From an uncultured Clostridia bacterium (lineage in GTDB: Bacteria; Bacillota; Clostridia; Oscillospirales; Acutalibacteraceae), in the NCBI GenBank assembly GCA_937912175.1, contig CALDOU010000030.1:1-38483 (forward strand): a stretch of 38,483 bases of DNA, given 5' to 3'. Positions 16,038-24,192 of this stretch are shown here, one piece after another. Positions within the stretch are counted from its first letter, which is position 1. The number at the start of each line of letters is the position of its first letter. The position numbers and the translations under genes are program-made. Under the pieces are notes generated by a model. That model was not told the origin of the DNA. It did not search any database and saw only the letters and a list, made by a program, of their open reading frames with translations.

Positions 16038-16589
16038 ATGAAAAAGCAAATATTATCATTAGGTTTAGCGGGACTTTTAATTGTTATGTTGGCAGGATGC
16101 GGAAATTCTGACCCTAAAAAGCAGGATACAGATGCTTCAGCCAATGCCGGTAGCGTTGTGACAGATTCAAACGACAATAAAGCGGTTAGTGAACAAGATA
16201 CTGATGATGATAATGATCAAAACACACCTAACATGATTTCATTTGATGATGTTGAAGTCGGTAAATATGTTGTTTCTAATGAACAAAATATGGTTTCGTT
16301 GGTTCACAATGATGGTACTTGTGTAATTGGAACCTCATATATTTTTGAAGATAAAAAACTTGCACATATTGAAATTTCAAAGACTTATAAAACCGCAGAA
16401 GAAGCAAAAAAAGCTTATGAAAGTTTAAAAGCTAATAAAGATAGTGCAAAACAATATTCATCTATGGATATTCAAGATAATGTAATTTACTTAGAATCCG
16501 CCGAAAGCCAGTTAAACAGCTTGAAATCTTTAACTCAAGAAAAACTTTATGAAAAATTAAAAGCTGAACATCCCGACTCCGCAAAATAA
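16038..16589 (+). CDS. Putative secreted lipoprotein, unknown function
   Basis: The 183-residue protein has a lipoprotein signal, MKKQILSLGLAGLLIVMLAG, then C21 in the lipobox LAGC. An acidic, low-complexity linker follows (about 22-65, rich in D/N/S), then a small globular domain at about 66-180 starting ISFDDVEVGKYVV. I see no enzyme motif. The domain could be a cystatin-like or DUF-type binding fold, but I cannot name one. The ATG is preceded by AGGAGGAG. It is a single-gene unit with its own promoter and terminator. Surface anchoring on the outer face of the membrane is the expected location. Confidence 0.75.
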   Translation: MKKQILSLGLAGLLIVMLAGCGNSDPKKQDTDASANAGSVVTDSNDNKAVSEQDTDDDNDQNTPNMISFDDVEVGKYVVSNEQNMVSLVHNDGTCVIGTSYIFEDKKLAHIEISKTYKTAEEAKKAYESLKANKDSAKQYSSMDIQDNVIYLESAESQLNSLKSLTQEKLYEKLKAEHPDSAK

Positions 16590-16611
16590 TTTTTAACATT
16601 TAAATATTTAA

Positions 16612-16645
16612 TCCTCATAGTGTGATGCACTATGAGGACTTTTTT
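16612..16645. terminator. Terminator after the lipoprotein gene, shared with prfB
   Basis: An 11-bp perfect stem (16612-16622 with 16628-16638) has a 5-base loop and is followed by a run of six T (16640-16645). It ends the lipoprotein transcript and lies just beyond the convergent prfB stop. Confidence 0.9.
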
Positions 16646-16646
16646 A

Positions 16647-17750
16647 TTAAATTATATGTTTTAAATATGAAGTTATAAACTCATCAATTTCGCCGTTCAT
16701 AACTGCTTCTACATTTCCGGCTTCACAACCTGTGCGGTGATCTTTTACAAGTGTATAGGGCATAAAGACGTAAGATCTTATTTGGGAGCCCCAAGAAATT
16801 TCTTTTTGTACGCCTTTTATATCTTCAATTTTTTCCAAGTGTTCTCTTTCTTTTATTTCGATAAGTTTGGATTTTAATATTTTCATTGCCGTGTCACGGT
16901 TTTGAAATTGACTTCTTTCATTTTGGCACGCAACGACTATTCCTGTTGGAATGTGTGTTAACCTTACGGCTGAAGAGGTTTTGTTAACATGTTGTCCTCC
17001 GGCTCCGCTGGCACGGAAAACGTCCATTTTGATATCTTCGGGAGCAATTTTAATTTCTATTTCATCATTTATTTCAGGTATAATTTCGATGGAAGCAAAA
17101 GAAGTGTGCCGACGCCCGGAAGCATCGAACGGAGAAATTCTTACCAAACGATGTACTCCGTTTTCACCTTTTAAATATCCATAAGCACTTGTACCTTCTA
17201 TTAACAAAGAAGCACTTTTAAACCCTGCTTCTTCACCGTTTAAAAAATCAAGCATCTTTACTTTATATTTATGCTTTTCTGCCCATTTGGTATACATCCT
17301 GCAAAGCATTTCCACCCAATCTTGAGCTTCTGTTCCTCCTGCACCTGCGTGAAAAGTTAATATGGCGTTTTGAGAATCATATTCTCCGGTCAAAAGTGTC
17401 GTTAACGTTTGAGATTTAAGGTTGGATTTTAATTTTTTAAATTCGGACTCTATTTCCTCTAAAGCAGTTTCATCATTTTCTTCACAAGATAATTCTATTA
17501 AAATTTCCAAATTTTCAAATTCATTTTGAAGTTTTTGATATTCTTTGATTTTCCCGTTTAATAAACTGATTTCGGAAAGAATTTTTTGAGATTTTTCGGA
17601 ATCGTTCCAAAAATTTGCCTCTGTGGTTTTTGATTCCAATTCTTTCAGACGGGATTTGGATGTTTCTATCTTTAAAGCTTCTTTTAAAGATTTTAATTCC
17701 GGCTTTAATTTGCTAAGCTCTATTCTTAATTCGTCAAGCTGTATGACCAT
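16647..17750 (-). CDS. prfB: Peptide chain release factor 2, without programmed frameshift
   Basis: RF2 releases peptides at UGA and UAA codons. The tripeptide anticodon SPF is in VRISPFDASGRRHTSF, and the catalytic GGQ is in RASGAGGQHVNKTSSAV. At 367 residues the frame is continuous from MVIQLDELR to the end. The usual in-frame UGA with +1 shift near codon 25 is absent: the region reads LKSLKEALKIE without a stop. The ATG at 17750 follows GAGGTG; the GTG at 17762 is inside that site and is rejected. It lies 20 bases after ppa, in a folD-ppa-prfB leftward unit. Confidence 0.96.
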   Translation of the reverse strand: MVIQLDELRIELSKLKPELKSLKEALKIETSKSRLKELESKTTEANFWNDSEKSQKILSEISLLNGKIKEYQKLQNEFENLEILIELSCEENDETALEEIESEFKKLKSNLKSQTLTTLLTGEYDSQNAILTFHAGAGGTEAQDWVEMLCRMYTKWAEKHKYKVKMLDFLNGEEAGFKSASLLIEGTSAYGYLKGENGVHRLVRISPFDASGRRHTSFASIEIIPEINDEIEIKIAPEDIKMDVFRASGAGGQHVNKTSSAVRLTHIPTGIVVACQNERSQFQNRDTAMKILKSKLIEIKEREHLEKIEDIKGVQKEISWGSQIRSYVFMPYTLVKDHRTGCEAGNVEAVMNGEIDEFITSYLKHII

Positions 17751-17770
17751 AAAACACCTCACGGTTTGAG

Positions 17771-18304
17771 TTATTTATTTCCGAATTTTTTGTTATAAGC
17801 GTCGATAGTTTGTTTTATTATTTTAACGGCTTCTTGGCGACCTTGTATGTCGTTTACTACTGTTTTTTTGTTTTCTAAAGTTTTGTAAACGCTGAAAAAG
17901 TGTTTCATTTCTTCAAATATATGATTGGGTAAATCGGAAATATCTTTATATTGATTATATGTAGGATCATCCTTCGGAATAGCAATGATTTTTTCATCGT
18001 TGCTGCCCGAATCAATCATTGACATAACTCCTATCGGGTAACATTCCACCAATGTCATCGGATAAATATGTTGGGAACATAAAACCAAAACGTCGAGTGG
18101 GTCTCCGTCGTCAGCATAAGTTTTCGGAATAAGCCCGTAATTTGCCGGGTAATGGGTGGAGGTATAAAGAATACGGTCTAATTTTAAAAGTCCGGTTTCT
18201 TTATCTAATTCATATTTGGTTTTGCTTCCTTTTGTGATTTCAATAACTGCCGTAAATTGTTCCGGGGTTATTCTTTCGGGGTTAATGTCGTGCCAAATGT
18301 TCAT
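17771..18304 (-). CDS. ppa: Inorganic pyrophosphatase (soluble, family I)
   Basis: Hydrolyses pyrophosphate and so drives biosynthetic reactions. The signature DDGDPLDVLVL holds the metal-binding aspartates, and HYPANYGLIPKTY precedes it. Later conserved parts include IDSGSNDEKIIAIP and the C-terminal EEMKHFFSVYKTLE. Length 177 residues, typical. The ATG follows AAGGAGAC. It is downstream of folD and upstream of prfB on the same strand. Confidence 0.96.
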   Translation of the reverse strand: MNIWHDINPERITPEQFTAVIEITKGSKTKYELDKETGLLKLDRILYTSTHYPANYGLIPKTYADDGDPLDVLVLCSQHIYPMTLVECYPIGVMSMIDSGSNDEKIIAIPKDDPTYNQYKDISDLPNHIFEEMKHFFSVYKTLENKKTVVNDIQGRQEAVKIIKQTIDAYNKKFGNK

Positions 18305-18339
18305 TTTAAATGTCTCCTTAATTTTTAAATTATTTTTTA

Positions 18340-19191
18340 TTATTTTATTAATCCATTTTGAAGTTTTGCTGCCGTAAGAGTATTTTTCATTAGCATTGCA
18401 ATCGTCATTGGACCAACTCCTCCGGGAACCGGAGTGATATATTGTGCCACATTTTTAACCGTTTCAAAATCTACGTCTCCGCAAATAGAACCGTTTTTGT
18501 TTCTGTTAATACCTACGTCAATTACCGTTGCTCCTTCCTTTACCATATCAGAAGTCAAAAAGTTGGGGTTTCCTACTGCGGAAATAATAATATCGGCTTT
18601 TTGACAAATTTCTTTTAAGTTTTTGGTTTTGCTGTGGCATACCGTGACAGTTCCGTTTTTTTGAATTAAAAGATATGCCATGGGTTTCCCTACGATATCG
18701 CTTCTGCCAATGACCACACAGTTTTTACCTTCAATTTGAATTTTTTCAAAATTTAACATCTCTATAATTCCCGCCGGAGTGCAAGGAATAAGTAAACCGT
18801 TACCGGAAATCATTTTTCCGATATTTTCGGGGTGAAATGCATCAACATCTTTTAAAGGCGAAACCGCAGAGGTTACTTCAAATGCGTTTATATGCGGTGG
18901 CAATGGCATTTGAATTAATATTCCGTTTATATGTGAATTATTGTTAAGTTTTTTAACAAGGTCGATTACTTCACTTTGAGAGGTGTTTTCGGGAAGAGTG
19001 TATTCCTCTGAGTATATTCCCACCTCTTTGCAAATTTTTCTTTTGTTGTTAACATATATTTGCGAAGAAGGGTCATCTCCCACTAAGATTACGGCTAAGC
19101 CCGGAGTAATTCCGATTTTATTGAGATTTAGAATTTCATCTTTTATTTCTGATTTTATTTTTTGGGATATTATTTTACCGTCTATTATCAT
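18340..19191 (-). CDS. folD: Bifunctional methylenetetrahydrofolate dehydrogenase/cyclohydrolase
   Basis: FolD interconverts 5,10-methylene- and 10-formyl-tetrahydrofolate, supplying one-carbon units for purines and fMet-tRNA. The 283-residue protein shows VGDDPSSQIYVNNK with the conserved YxxxK, ILIQMPLPPHI, the NADP-binding VIGRSDIVGKPMAYLL, and the end motif TPVPGGVGPMTIAML. The ATG follows AAGGAAGG. It is the first gene of the leftward folD-ppa-prfB group and divergent from galU. Confidence 0.97.
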   Translation of the reverse strand: MIIDGKIISQKIKSEIKDEILNLNKIGITPGLAVILVGDDPSSQIYVNNKRKICKEVGIYSEEYTLPENTSQSEVIDLVKKLNNNSHINGILIQMPLPPHINAFEVTSAVSPLKDVDAFHPENIGKMISGNGLLIPCTPAGIIEMLNFEKIQIEGKNCVVIGRSDIVGKPMAYLLIQKNGTVTVCHSKTKNLKEICQKADIIISAVGNPNFLTSDMVKEGATVIDVGINRNKNGSICGDVDFETVKNVAQYITPVPGGVGPMTIAMLMKNTLTAAKLQNGLIK

Positions 19192-19209
19192 TATTTTTTA
19201 TTGCCTTCC

Positions 19210-19239
19210 TTGACTTTAAAAATGAATACCTATTAAAAT
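19210..19239 (+). promoter_or_regulatory. Candidate promoter of galU
   Basis: TTGACT (19210-19215) and TAAAAT (19234-19239) are 18 bases apart, about 40 bases before the galU start. Moderately good match. Confidence 0.5.
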
Positions 19240-19277
19240 GTAATTATCATTATACAACATACAGGAGGAATTTTAAA

Positions 19278-20147
19278 GTGAAAATTAAAAAAGCCGTAAT
19301 TCCTGCAGCAGGTTTGGGTACAAGAATTTTGCCCGCAACCAAAGCAATGCCAAAAGAAATGTTTCCGATAGTGGACAAACCCGCTATACAATATATAGTT
19401 GAAGAAGCGGTTGAATCCGGAATAACGGATATTTTAATTATTACAAACCGCGGTAAAGAGTCACTGGAAAATCATTTTGACAGGAGCCCCGAATTAGAAG
19501 AAGCTTTGGAAAAAAGCGGAAAAAAAGATTTTCTTGAAGACATAAAGCCTATTAGTGAAATGGCAAATATATATTTTGTTCGTCAAAAAGAAATGAAAGG
19601 TCTTGGTCATGCAATAAGTTGTGCAAAATCTTTTGTAGGTAATGAGCCGTTTGCGGTCCTTTCGGGTGATGATGTTATTAAAAGTAAAAATCCGGTATGC
19701 CGTCAACTTATAGAAGCGTATGAAGAATACGGATTGGGAGTTGTGGGAGCTCAAGAAATGCCTCGTGAAGAAATGCATAAGTATGGTTCTTTAAAGGTTA
19801 AAAATTTAAAAGATAATATATTTATGTGTACAGATATGGTTGAAAAACCTACTCCGGATAAAGTTTTATCTTTATACTCAATTTTAGGAAGATATATTTT
19901 AACTCCGGAAATATTTGATATTTTAAAAAACACCGGACCGGGAGCAGGCGGGGAAATTCAACTGACCGATGCCATGAAAGTTTTAGCAAGGAATAAGGGC
20001 ATAATAATGGTTGATTTTGAAGGAAAAAGGTATGATATGGGAAATAAATTCGGTGCCATGCAAGCCTCTGTTGAAATGGCTCTTGAACATCCTCAAATTT
20101 CGGAACAGTTTAAAATTTATTTGAAAAATTTAATTTCGAAATTATAG
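19278..20147 (+). CDS. galU: UTP-glucose-1-phosphate uridylyltransferase
   Basis: Makes UDP-glucose for glycolipids, teichoic acid or exopolysaccharide. The nucleotidyltransferase signature AAGLGTRILPATKAMPKEM is at the N-terminus, followed by PIVDKPAIQYIVEEA. VLSGDDVI holds the metal-binding aspartates. VEKPTPDKV, PGAGGEIQLTDAM and KRYDMGNKFG complete the family pattern. At 289 residues it is full length. The GTG start follows AGGAGGAA. It occupies the place before rplS where rpsP-rimM-trmD are usual. Confidence 0.96.
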   Translation: MKIKKAVIPAAGLGTRILPATKAMPKEMFPIVDKPAIQYIVEEAVESGITDILIITNRGKESLENHFDRSPELEEALEKSGKKDFLEDIKPISEMANIYFVRQKEMKGLGHAISCAKSFVGNEPFAVLSGDDVIKSKNPVCRQLIEAYEEYGLGVVGAQEMPREEMHKYGSLKVKNLKDNIFMCTDMVEKPTPDKVLSLYSILGRYILTPEIFDILKNTGPGAGGEIQLTDAMKVLARNKGIIMVDFEGKRYDMGNKFGAMQASVEMALEHPQISEQFKIYLKNLISKL

Positions 20148-20149
20148 TA

Positions 20150-20178
20150 TTGCAAATAAAAAACTATTATGATAAACT
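20150..20178 (+). promoter_or_regulatory. Promoter of rplS
   Basis: TTGCAA (20150-20155) and TAAACT (20173-20178) are 17 bases apart, with TGA giving an extended -10. The boxes begin three bases after the galU stop, so rplS has its own leader of about 125 bases. Confidence 0.5.
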
Positions 20179-20244
20179 AATAAAGGTGTATGCAAAGTAA
20201 AATACATAAAATAATTTATGATTTGATGTTGCGTTAATTATCAG

Positions 20245-20289
20245 CATTCCTCTGCTTGAATAAAAAAATAGTGATATCAGGCATGAATG
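20245..20289 (+). promoter_or_regulatory. Structured leader hairpin upstream of rplS (L19-leader-like)
   Basis: CATTC (20245-20249) pairs with GAATG (20285-20289). TGCTTGA (20253-20259) pairs with TCAGGCA (20277-20283), leaving an asymmetric internal loop. The hairpin ends 11 bases before the GGAGG of rplS. Position and shape resemble the ribosomal protein L19 leader described in Firmicutes, which would let L19 repress its own mRNA. Family membership was not checked. Confidence 0.5.
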
Positions 20290-20310
20290 TGTAGATTTTT
20301 GGAGGAAAAA

Positions 20311-20652
20311 ATGGATTTATTAAGCAAAATTTCAGAACCGTCACTTAAGAGCACTTTACCCGAATTTAATGTAGGGGATACTGTAAAAGTAGATGTGCAA
20401 ATCAAGGAAGGCGAAAGAACCCGTGTTCAAGTTTTTGAAGGAACGGTTATCGCTAAAAAAGGCAGTGGAGTTGCCGAAACATTTACTGTCAGAAAAGTTT
20501 CTTATGGATTTGGCGTGGAAAGAATTTTCCCAATTCATTCGCCTAATGTTAAAGGTGTAAAAGTAATAAGAAAAGGTAAAGTTCGCAGAAGCAAGCTTTA
20601 TTATTTAAGGGATCGTGTAGGTAAAGCTGCAAAGGTTAAAGAAAAAATTTAG
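20311..20652 (+). CDS. rplS: 50S ribosomal protein L19 (bL19)
   Basis: L19 sits at the 30S-50S interface. The 113-residue protein has FNVGDTVKVDVQIKEGERTR, VQVFEGTVIAKKGSG, the signature TVRKVSYGFGVERIFP, HSPNVKGVKVIRKGKVRR and YYLRDRVGKAAK. The ATG at 20311 is five bases after GGAGG; the earlier in-frame ATG at 20287 lies in the leader hairpin and would add unconserved residues. It has its own promoter and terminator. Confidence 0.97.
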   Translation: MDLLSKISEPSLKSTLPEFNVGDTVKVDVQIKEGERTRVQVFEGTVIAKKGSGVAETFTVRKVSYGFGVERIFPIHSPNVKGVKVIRKGKVRRSKLYYLRDRVGKAAKVKEKI

Positions 20653-20663
20653 TTGATTTTTTA

Positions 20664-20688
20664 AGGGGATTTTATGTCCCCTATTTTT
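20664..20688 (+). terminator. Terminator after rplS
   Basis: AGGGGA (20664-20669) pairs with TCCCCT (20677-20682), followed by ATTTTT. A TGATATAAT extended -10 box begins within its T-run and may start the lepB transcript. Confidence 0.75.
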
Positions 20689-20696
20689 GATATAAT
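20688..20696 (+). promoter_or_regulatory. Candidate extended -10 promoter for the lepB pair
   Basis: TGATATAAT (TGn plus TATAAT at 20691-20696) lies immediately after the rplS terminator stem. No clear -35 box is seen. It would give a leader of about 80 bases. Confidence 0.35.
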
Positions 20697-20784
20697 CACT
20701 TGGTGTTTTTCCACAATTTGATTGTTAAATTTAATTTAAAATTTGTGATTTTATTAATTTGATTTTAGAATGGGAGTGTTAATT

Positions 20785-21369
20785 ATGAGAAACGATGTTA
20801 ATGAAGTGGTAAGTAATGAGGTAAAGGCATTCAAAAATCCTTCAACGCCATTTTCGGAATTTTGTTTTGAGTGTTTAGAGTCAATAATTCAAGTCTTGGT
20901 TGTACTTTTGATTATTATTACGCCGTTTTTCAGGGTTATGAATGTTTCCGGAGATTCTATGCTTAACACTCTTCATGACCATGATAAGCTTTTTGTATGG
21001 CGTTGGAATTATACTCCCGCCGATGGTGATGTTGTAACCATTACTCGTGGGCAATATTTTGATGAACCGATAGTAAAAAGGGTTATAGCAACTCAAGGTC
21101 AAACATTATCCATAAACTTCAACGATGGTAGCGTTACTGTTGATGGAGTAAAATTAAATGAAACTTATATCAAAGAACCAATGTGGCTGGAAGAAGACGG
21201 TGTAATCCCGGCTGTTGTTCCTATGGGTTATTGTTTTGTTATGGGTGATAACCGTAATCATTCAAGCGACAGTCGTTCCAAAGAAATTGGACTTATTAAA
21301 AATGAAGATGTTATAGGAAAAGTTTTGTATATTATTTTTCCTTTCCAACGCATTGGTAAAGTAAATTAA
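20785..21369 (+). CDS. lepB: Signal peptidase I, paralogue 1
   Basis: Type I signal peptidase cleaving Sec signal peptides at the outer membrane face. One N-terminal membrane segment lies at about 35-52. The catalytic serine is S58 in NVSGDSM and the general-base lysine is K98 in PIVKRVIATQGQ. The conserved box VMGDNRNHSSDSR is near 160. Length 194 residues. The ATG at 20785 follows GGGAG with eight bases of spacing. The gene is followed 43 bases later by a close paralogue. The segment VWRWNYTPADGDVV differs from paralogue 2, suggesting divergence around the substrate-binding face. Confidence 0.93.
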   Translation: MRNDVNEVVSNEVKAFKNPSTPFSEFCFECLESIIQVLVVLLIIITPFFRVMNVSGDSMLNTLHDHDKLFVWRWNYTPADGDVVTITRGQYFDEPIVKRVIATQGQTLSINFNDGSVTVDGVKLNETYIKEPMWLEEDGVIPAVVPMGYCFVMGDNRNHSSDSRSKEIGLIKNEDVIGKVLYIIFPFQRIGKVN

Positions 21370-21412
21370 TATTTTGGTGTTTACATCCATTTGAAGGAGT
21401 TATTTGGGAGTT

Positions 21413-22006
21413 ATGCGCAATACGAACAGCGATTTTTTCTTTAATAATTTTAAAAAAAGTCAAGTGGTTAAAAATCCGGCAAGTAAAATTTCCGGATTTT
21501 TGTTTGAATGTTTGGAATCTGTTATTACCGCTTTGATTGTGGTTGTAATATTAATGACGTTTTTTTTTCGTGTAGCGAATGTTAGCGGAAACTCCATGAT
21601 GGATACTTTAAATAACGGAGATAAGATATTAATTTCTAAATTTAATTATATTCCTAAAAACGGAGACGTTGTGGCCATAAGCCGTGGTCAGAATTTAGAT
21701 GAACCTATTATAAAAAGAATAATAGCGACGGAAGGGCAAGCTTTGCATATTGATTTTACCAACGGCAGTGTTTTTGTTAATGGTATTAAGCTTAATGAAA
21801 CTTATATAAAAGAGCCTATGCAAACTTCGGGTGACGGAGAAATACCTTCGGTTATTCCGAAAGGGTGTTGTTTTGTTATGGGTGATAATAGGAATAATTC
21901 TCTTGACAGCCGCTCCAAAAGTGTGGGATTAATTGAAAATAAGAATATAATGGGAAAAGCTACATTTATAATTTTTTCTTTTTATCGTGCGGGAATAATA
22001 AAATAA
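21413..22006 (+). CDS. lepB: Signal peptidase I, paralogue 2
   Basis: Second type I signal peptidase, a tandem duplicate of the preceding gene. It shares the same layout: MRN start, NP-S-F-ECLES before the membrane segment (about 37-53), S61 in NVSGNSM, K101 in IIKRIIATEGQ, and VMGDNRNNSLDSR. Length is 197 residues from the ATG at 21413. A TTG at 21404, four bases after AAGGAG, is an alternative start adding three residues. Both catalytic residues are intact, so both copies are probably active. It ends at a long hairpin. Confidence 0.93.
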   Translation: MRNTNSDFFFNNFKKSQVVKNPASKISGFLFECLESVITALIVVVILMTFFFRVANVSGNSMMDTLNNGDKILISKFNYIPKNGDVVAISRGQNLDEPIIKRIIATEGQALHIDFTNGSVFVNGIKLNETYIKEPMQTSGDGEIPSVIPKGCCFVMGDNRNNSLDSRSKSVGLIENKNIMGKATFIIFSFYRAGIIK

Positions 22007-22036
22007 TTTGTATTTATCTTAAATTAAAAAAACAAT

Positions 22037-22084
22037 CAAAATATAAGTTTAAAATAGCCATAGCTAAAATAAACTTATATTTTG
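22037..22084 (+). terminator. Long hairpin after the lepB pair
   Basis: A perfect 15-bp stem (22037-22051 with 22070-22084) encloses a smaller TAGC/GCTA helix. The tail is only partly T-rich, so it may act as a terminator or as an mRNA 3'-end stabiliser. The following 170 bases up to ylqF hold no gene I can support. Confidence 0.65.
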
Positions 22085-22255
22085 TATTATATGGGTTTTT
22101 ATTTATTTGAAAAATCATTTAAAATTAAACACTGTATGGGAAATAAATTAATGCGGGTAATCCAATAAAAAATAAAATTATAGATAATAAAAAGAAATTT
22201 CTGTTTCATTAAAGCATGAAGTAGAAACACAAATTATTAAGGAAGATATGTAATT

Positions 22256-23128
22256 ATGAAGGATGAAAATAAAACTAACATTAACTGGTTTCCGGGTCAT
22301 ATGGCTCAAACACGCAGAAAAATAAAAGAATTTCTGAAAGAGGTGGATTTGGTTGCGGAAATATTAGACGCAAGAATCCCAATAAGCAGTAGTAACCCTG
22401 AAATTAATGAAATTATAGAAAATAAACCTAAAATCATTGTCTTAAATAAAACAGATTTATCTGATGAAATTCAAAATAAAAAATGGATTGATTTTTATAA
22501 AAATCAAGGGTATAGTTGTGTCCCATTTAGCTTTAAAAACAAGAAAAGTGTTAATTTGTTTGTAAATGAAGTAATGAAAGTTATGAGCTCCAAAATAAAG
22601 TCTTGGAAAGATAAAGGGATGATAAACAGAAGCATAAGAATCATGGTGGTTGGAATTCCCAATGTAGGCAAATCGTCTTTTATAAATAAGCTTTGCGGGA
22701 ATTCTAAAGCCAAAGTGGAAAACCGTCCGGGAGTAACTTTAAGAAACCAATGGTTTTCCGTTAATAAAAGTATTCAACTTTTAGATACCCCCGGAGTTTT
22801 GTGGCCAAAATTTGAAAACAAAGAGGTGGCGCTTAATTTGGCGTTTACCGGGGCTATAAAAGATGAAATTTTGGATACGGAAGAACTGGCGTTTGAATTT
22901 ATTGAAAAAATTAAAAATTATTATTTAGATACACTTTGCAATCGATTTAAAATTGAAAGTTCGGAAATTTCAGATTTGAGTTCGTATGAAATATTAAACT
23001 ATATCGGTAAAAAAAGGGGAATGCTTATTTCCGGCGGTGAAACAGATACTCTCAGGACTTCCAATATGATCTTAGATGAATTCAGAAATGGCGTTTTAGG
23101 AAAAATAACTTTGGACTTAACGAAATAA
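22256..23128 (+). CDS. ylqF: Ribosome-assembly GTPase YlqF/RbgA
   Basis: RbgA is a circularly permuted GTPase needed for a late step of 50S assembly. The N-terminus NINWFPGHMAQTRRKI is typical. The G4 motif NKTDL comes before G1 GIPNVGKSSFIN, proving the permutation, and G3 is LLDTPGVLWP. The 290-residue length is normal. The ATG follows AAGGAAG. It heads a rightward group ylqF-rnhB-yraN with small gaps, as in Bacillus. Confidence 0.96.
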   Translation: MKDENKTNINWFPGHMAQTRRKIKEFLKEVDLVAEILDARIPISSSNPEINEIIENKPKIIVLNKTDLSDEIQNKKWIDFYKNQGYSCVPFSFKNKKSVNLFVNEVMKVMSSKIKSWKDKGMINRSIRIMVVGIPNVGKSSFINKLCGNSKAKVENRPGVTLRNQWFSVNKSIQLLDTPGVLWPKFENKEVALNLAFTGAIKDEILDTEELAFEFIEKIKNYYLDTLCNRFKIESSEISDLSSYEILNYIGKKRGMLISGGETDTLRTSNMILDEFRNGVLGKITLDLTK

Positions 23129-23161
23129 AATATATAGATGAAAGGTTTTTGAAACAAATTT

Positions 23162-23791
23162 ATGGATTGGCTATATTATGAAAATATGTATAAAGATAAA
23201 GGTTATAAATTTATATGCGGAGTAGATGAAGCCGGCCGAGGCCCTTTAGCCGGACCCGTTTATGCGGCGGCAGTAATTTTACCTGAAGGGCTTATTATCG
23301 AGGGGGTAAATGATTCCAAAAAATTAAGCGAAAAAAAGAGAGAATATCTTTTTGAAATTATAAAAGAAAAAGCCTTGTGTTACGGTATTGCGAGCGCAAG
23401 CCCCCAAGAGATTGATGACATTAATATATTAAATGCAACATTTTTGGCTATGAAACGCGCGGTGGATAATTTGGATATTAGTGCGGATTTTGCCATGATT
23501 GACGGAAACAGGTTGCCTGATTTAAAAATCCCGTCGGTTGCCATAATAAAGGGCGACGGATTGTCACACTCAATAGCATGCGCCTCTGTTTTGGCCAAAG
23601 TTACTCGTGACCGAGTTATGAAAGAAGCGGCTGAAAAATATCCTCTTTATGCTTTTGAAAAGCATAAAGGTTACGGAACGAAATTACATACTGATTTATT
23701 AAAGCAATATGGTCCGTGCCCAATTCACAGAAAAACTTTTTTAACTAAAATACTTAATAATAAAAAAGATACCGCGGTGGTCAATAAATAA
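23162..23791 (+). CDS. rnhB: Ribonuclease HII
   Basis: Cuts RNA in RNA/DNA hybrids and removes misincorporated ribonucleotides. ICGVDEAGRGPLAGPVYAAA holds the first catalytic D-E pair. NDSKKLSEKKRE, AMIDGNRLP and SIACASVLAKVTRDR with YPLYAFEKHKGYGT give the rest of the active site. Length 209 residues. The gene is two bases upstream of yraN, so they are translated together. The ribosome-binding site is distant (AAAGG about 17 bases upstream). Confidence 0.97.
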   Translation: MDWLYYENMYKDKGYKFICGVDEAGRGPLAGPVYAAAVILPEGLIIEGVNDSKKLSEKKREYLFEIIKEKALCYGIASASPQEIDDINILNATFLAMKRAVDNLDISADFAMIDGNRLPDLKIPSVAIIKGDGLSHSIACASVLAKVTRDRVMKEAAEKYPLYAFEKHKGYGTKLHTDLLKQYGPCPIHRKTFLTKILNNKKDTAVVNK

Positions 23792-23793
23792 AA

Positions 23794-24192
23794 ATGAATA
23801 AACACGAGTTATCAAAAAACAAAACAGTCGGGCACGACGGTGAAATCTTTACCAAAAATTATTTGATGAATCAAGGTTTGAAATTTAAAAAATCCAATTA
23901 TTACAGCAGGTATGGGGAAGTAGATATAATTTTTGAAGATGATCAATATATTATTTTTGTAGAGGTCAAAACTCGTAAAAAAAATTCCATGATTCGTGGC
24001 GTGGAGTCTGTTGATAAAAATAAAAGAATAAAAATAATAAAGACGGCCATGGTATATCTGTCGGAATATCAATCAGATAAACAACCTCGATTTGATGTTT
24101 CGGAAGTGATTACGAACAATATCGGATTTCCCGAAAATATTAATTATTACAAAAATGCTTTTGGAATGGATGAGAGATTTGAAATTTTTTGA
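23794..24192 (+). CDS. yraN: YraN/UPF0102 family endonuclease-like protein
   Basis: Small protein of the restriction-endonuclease-like fold. GHDGEIFTKNYLMNQGL is the N-terminal helix region. The pattern YGEVDIIFEDDQYIIFVEVKTRKK holds the E/D...E-x-K residues of the PD-(D/E)XK fold. Length 132 residues, as expected. Its role is unproven; members are found next to rnhB in most bacteria, which suggests a link to DNA repair or recombination. It overlaps the start of the dipeptidase gene. Confidence 0.93.
   Translation: MNKHELSKNKTVGHDGEIFTKNYLMNQGLKFKKSNYYSRYGEVDIIFEDDQYIIFVEVKTRKKNSMIRGVESVDKNKRIKIIKTAMVYLSEYQSDKQPRFDVSEVITNNIGFPENINYYKNAFGMDERFEIF

Noticed and set aside
24155..24169. Earlier start of the dipeptidase at 24155
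   Set aside because: No ribosome-binding site precedes it and the added residues are not seen in the family; starts at 24170 or 24179 fit better.
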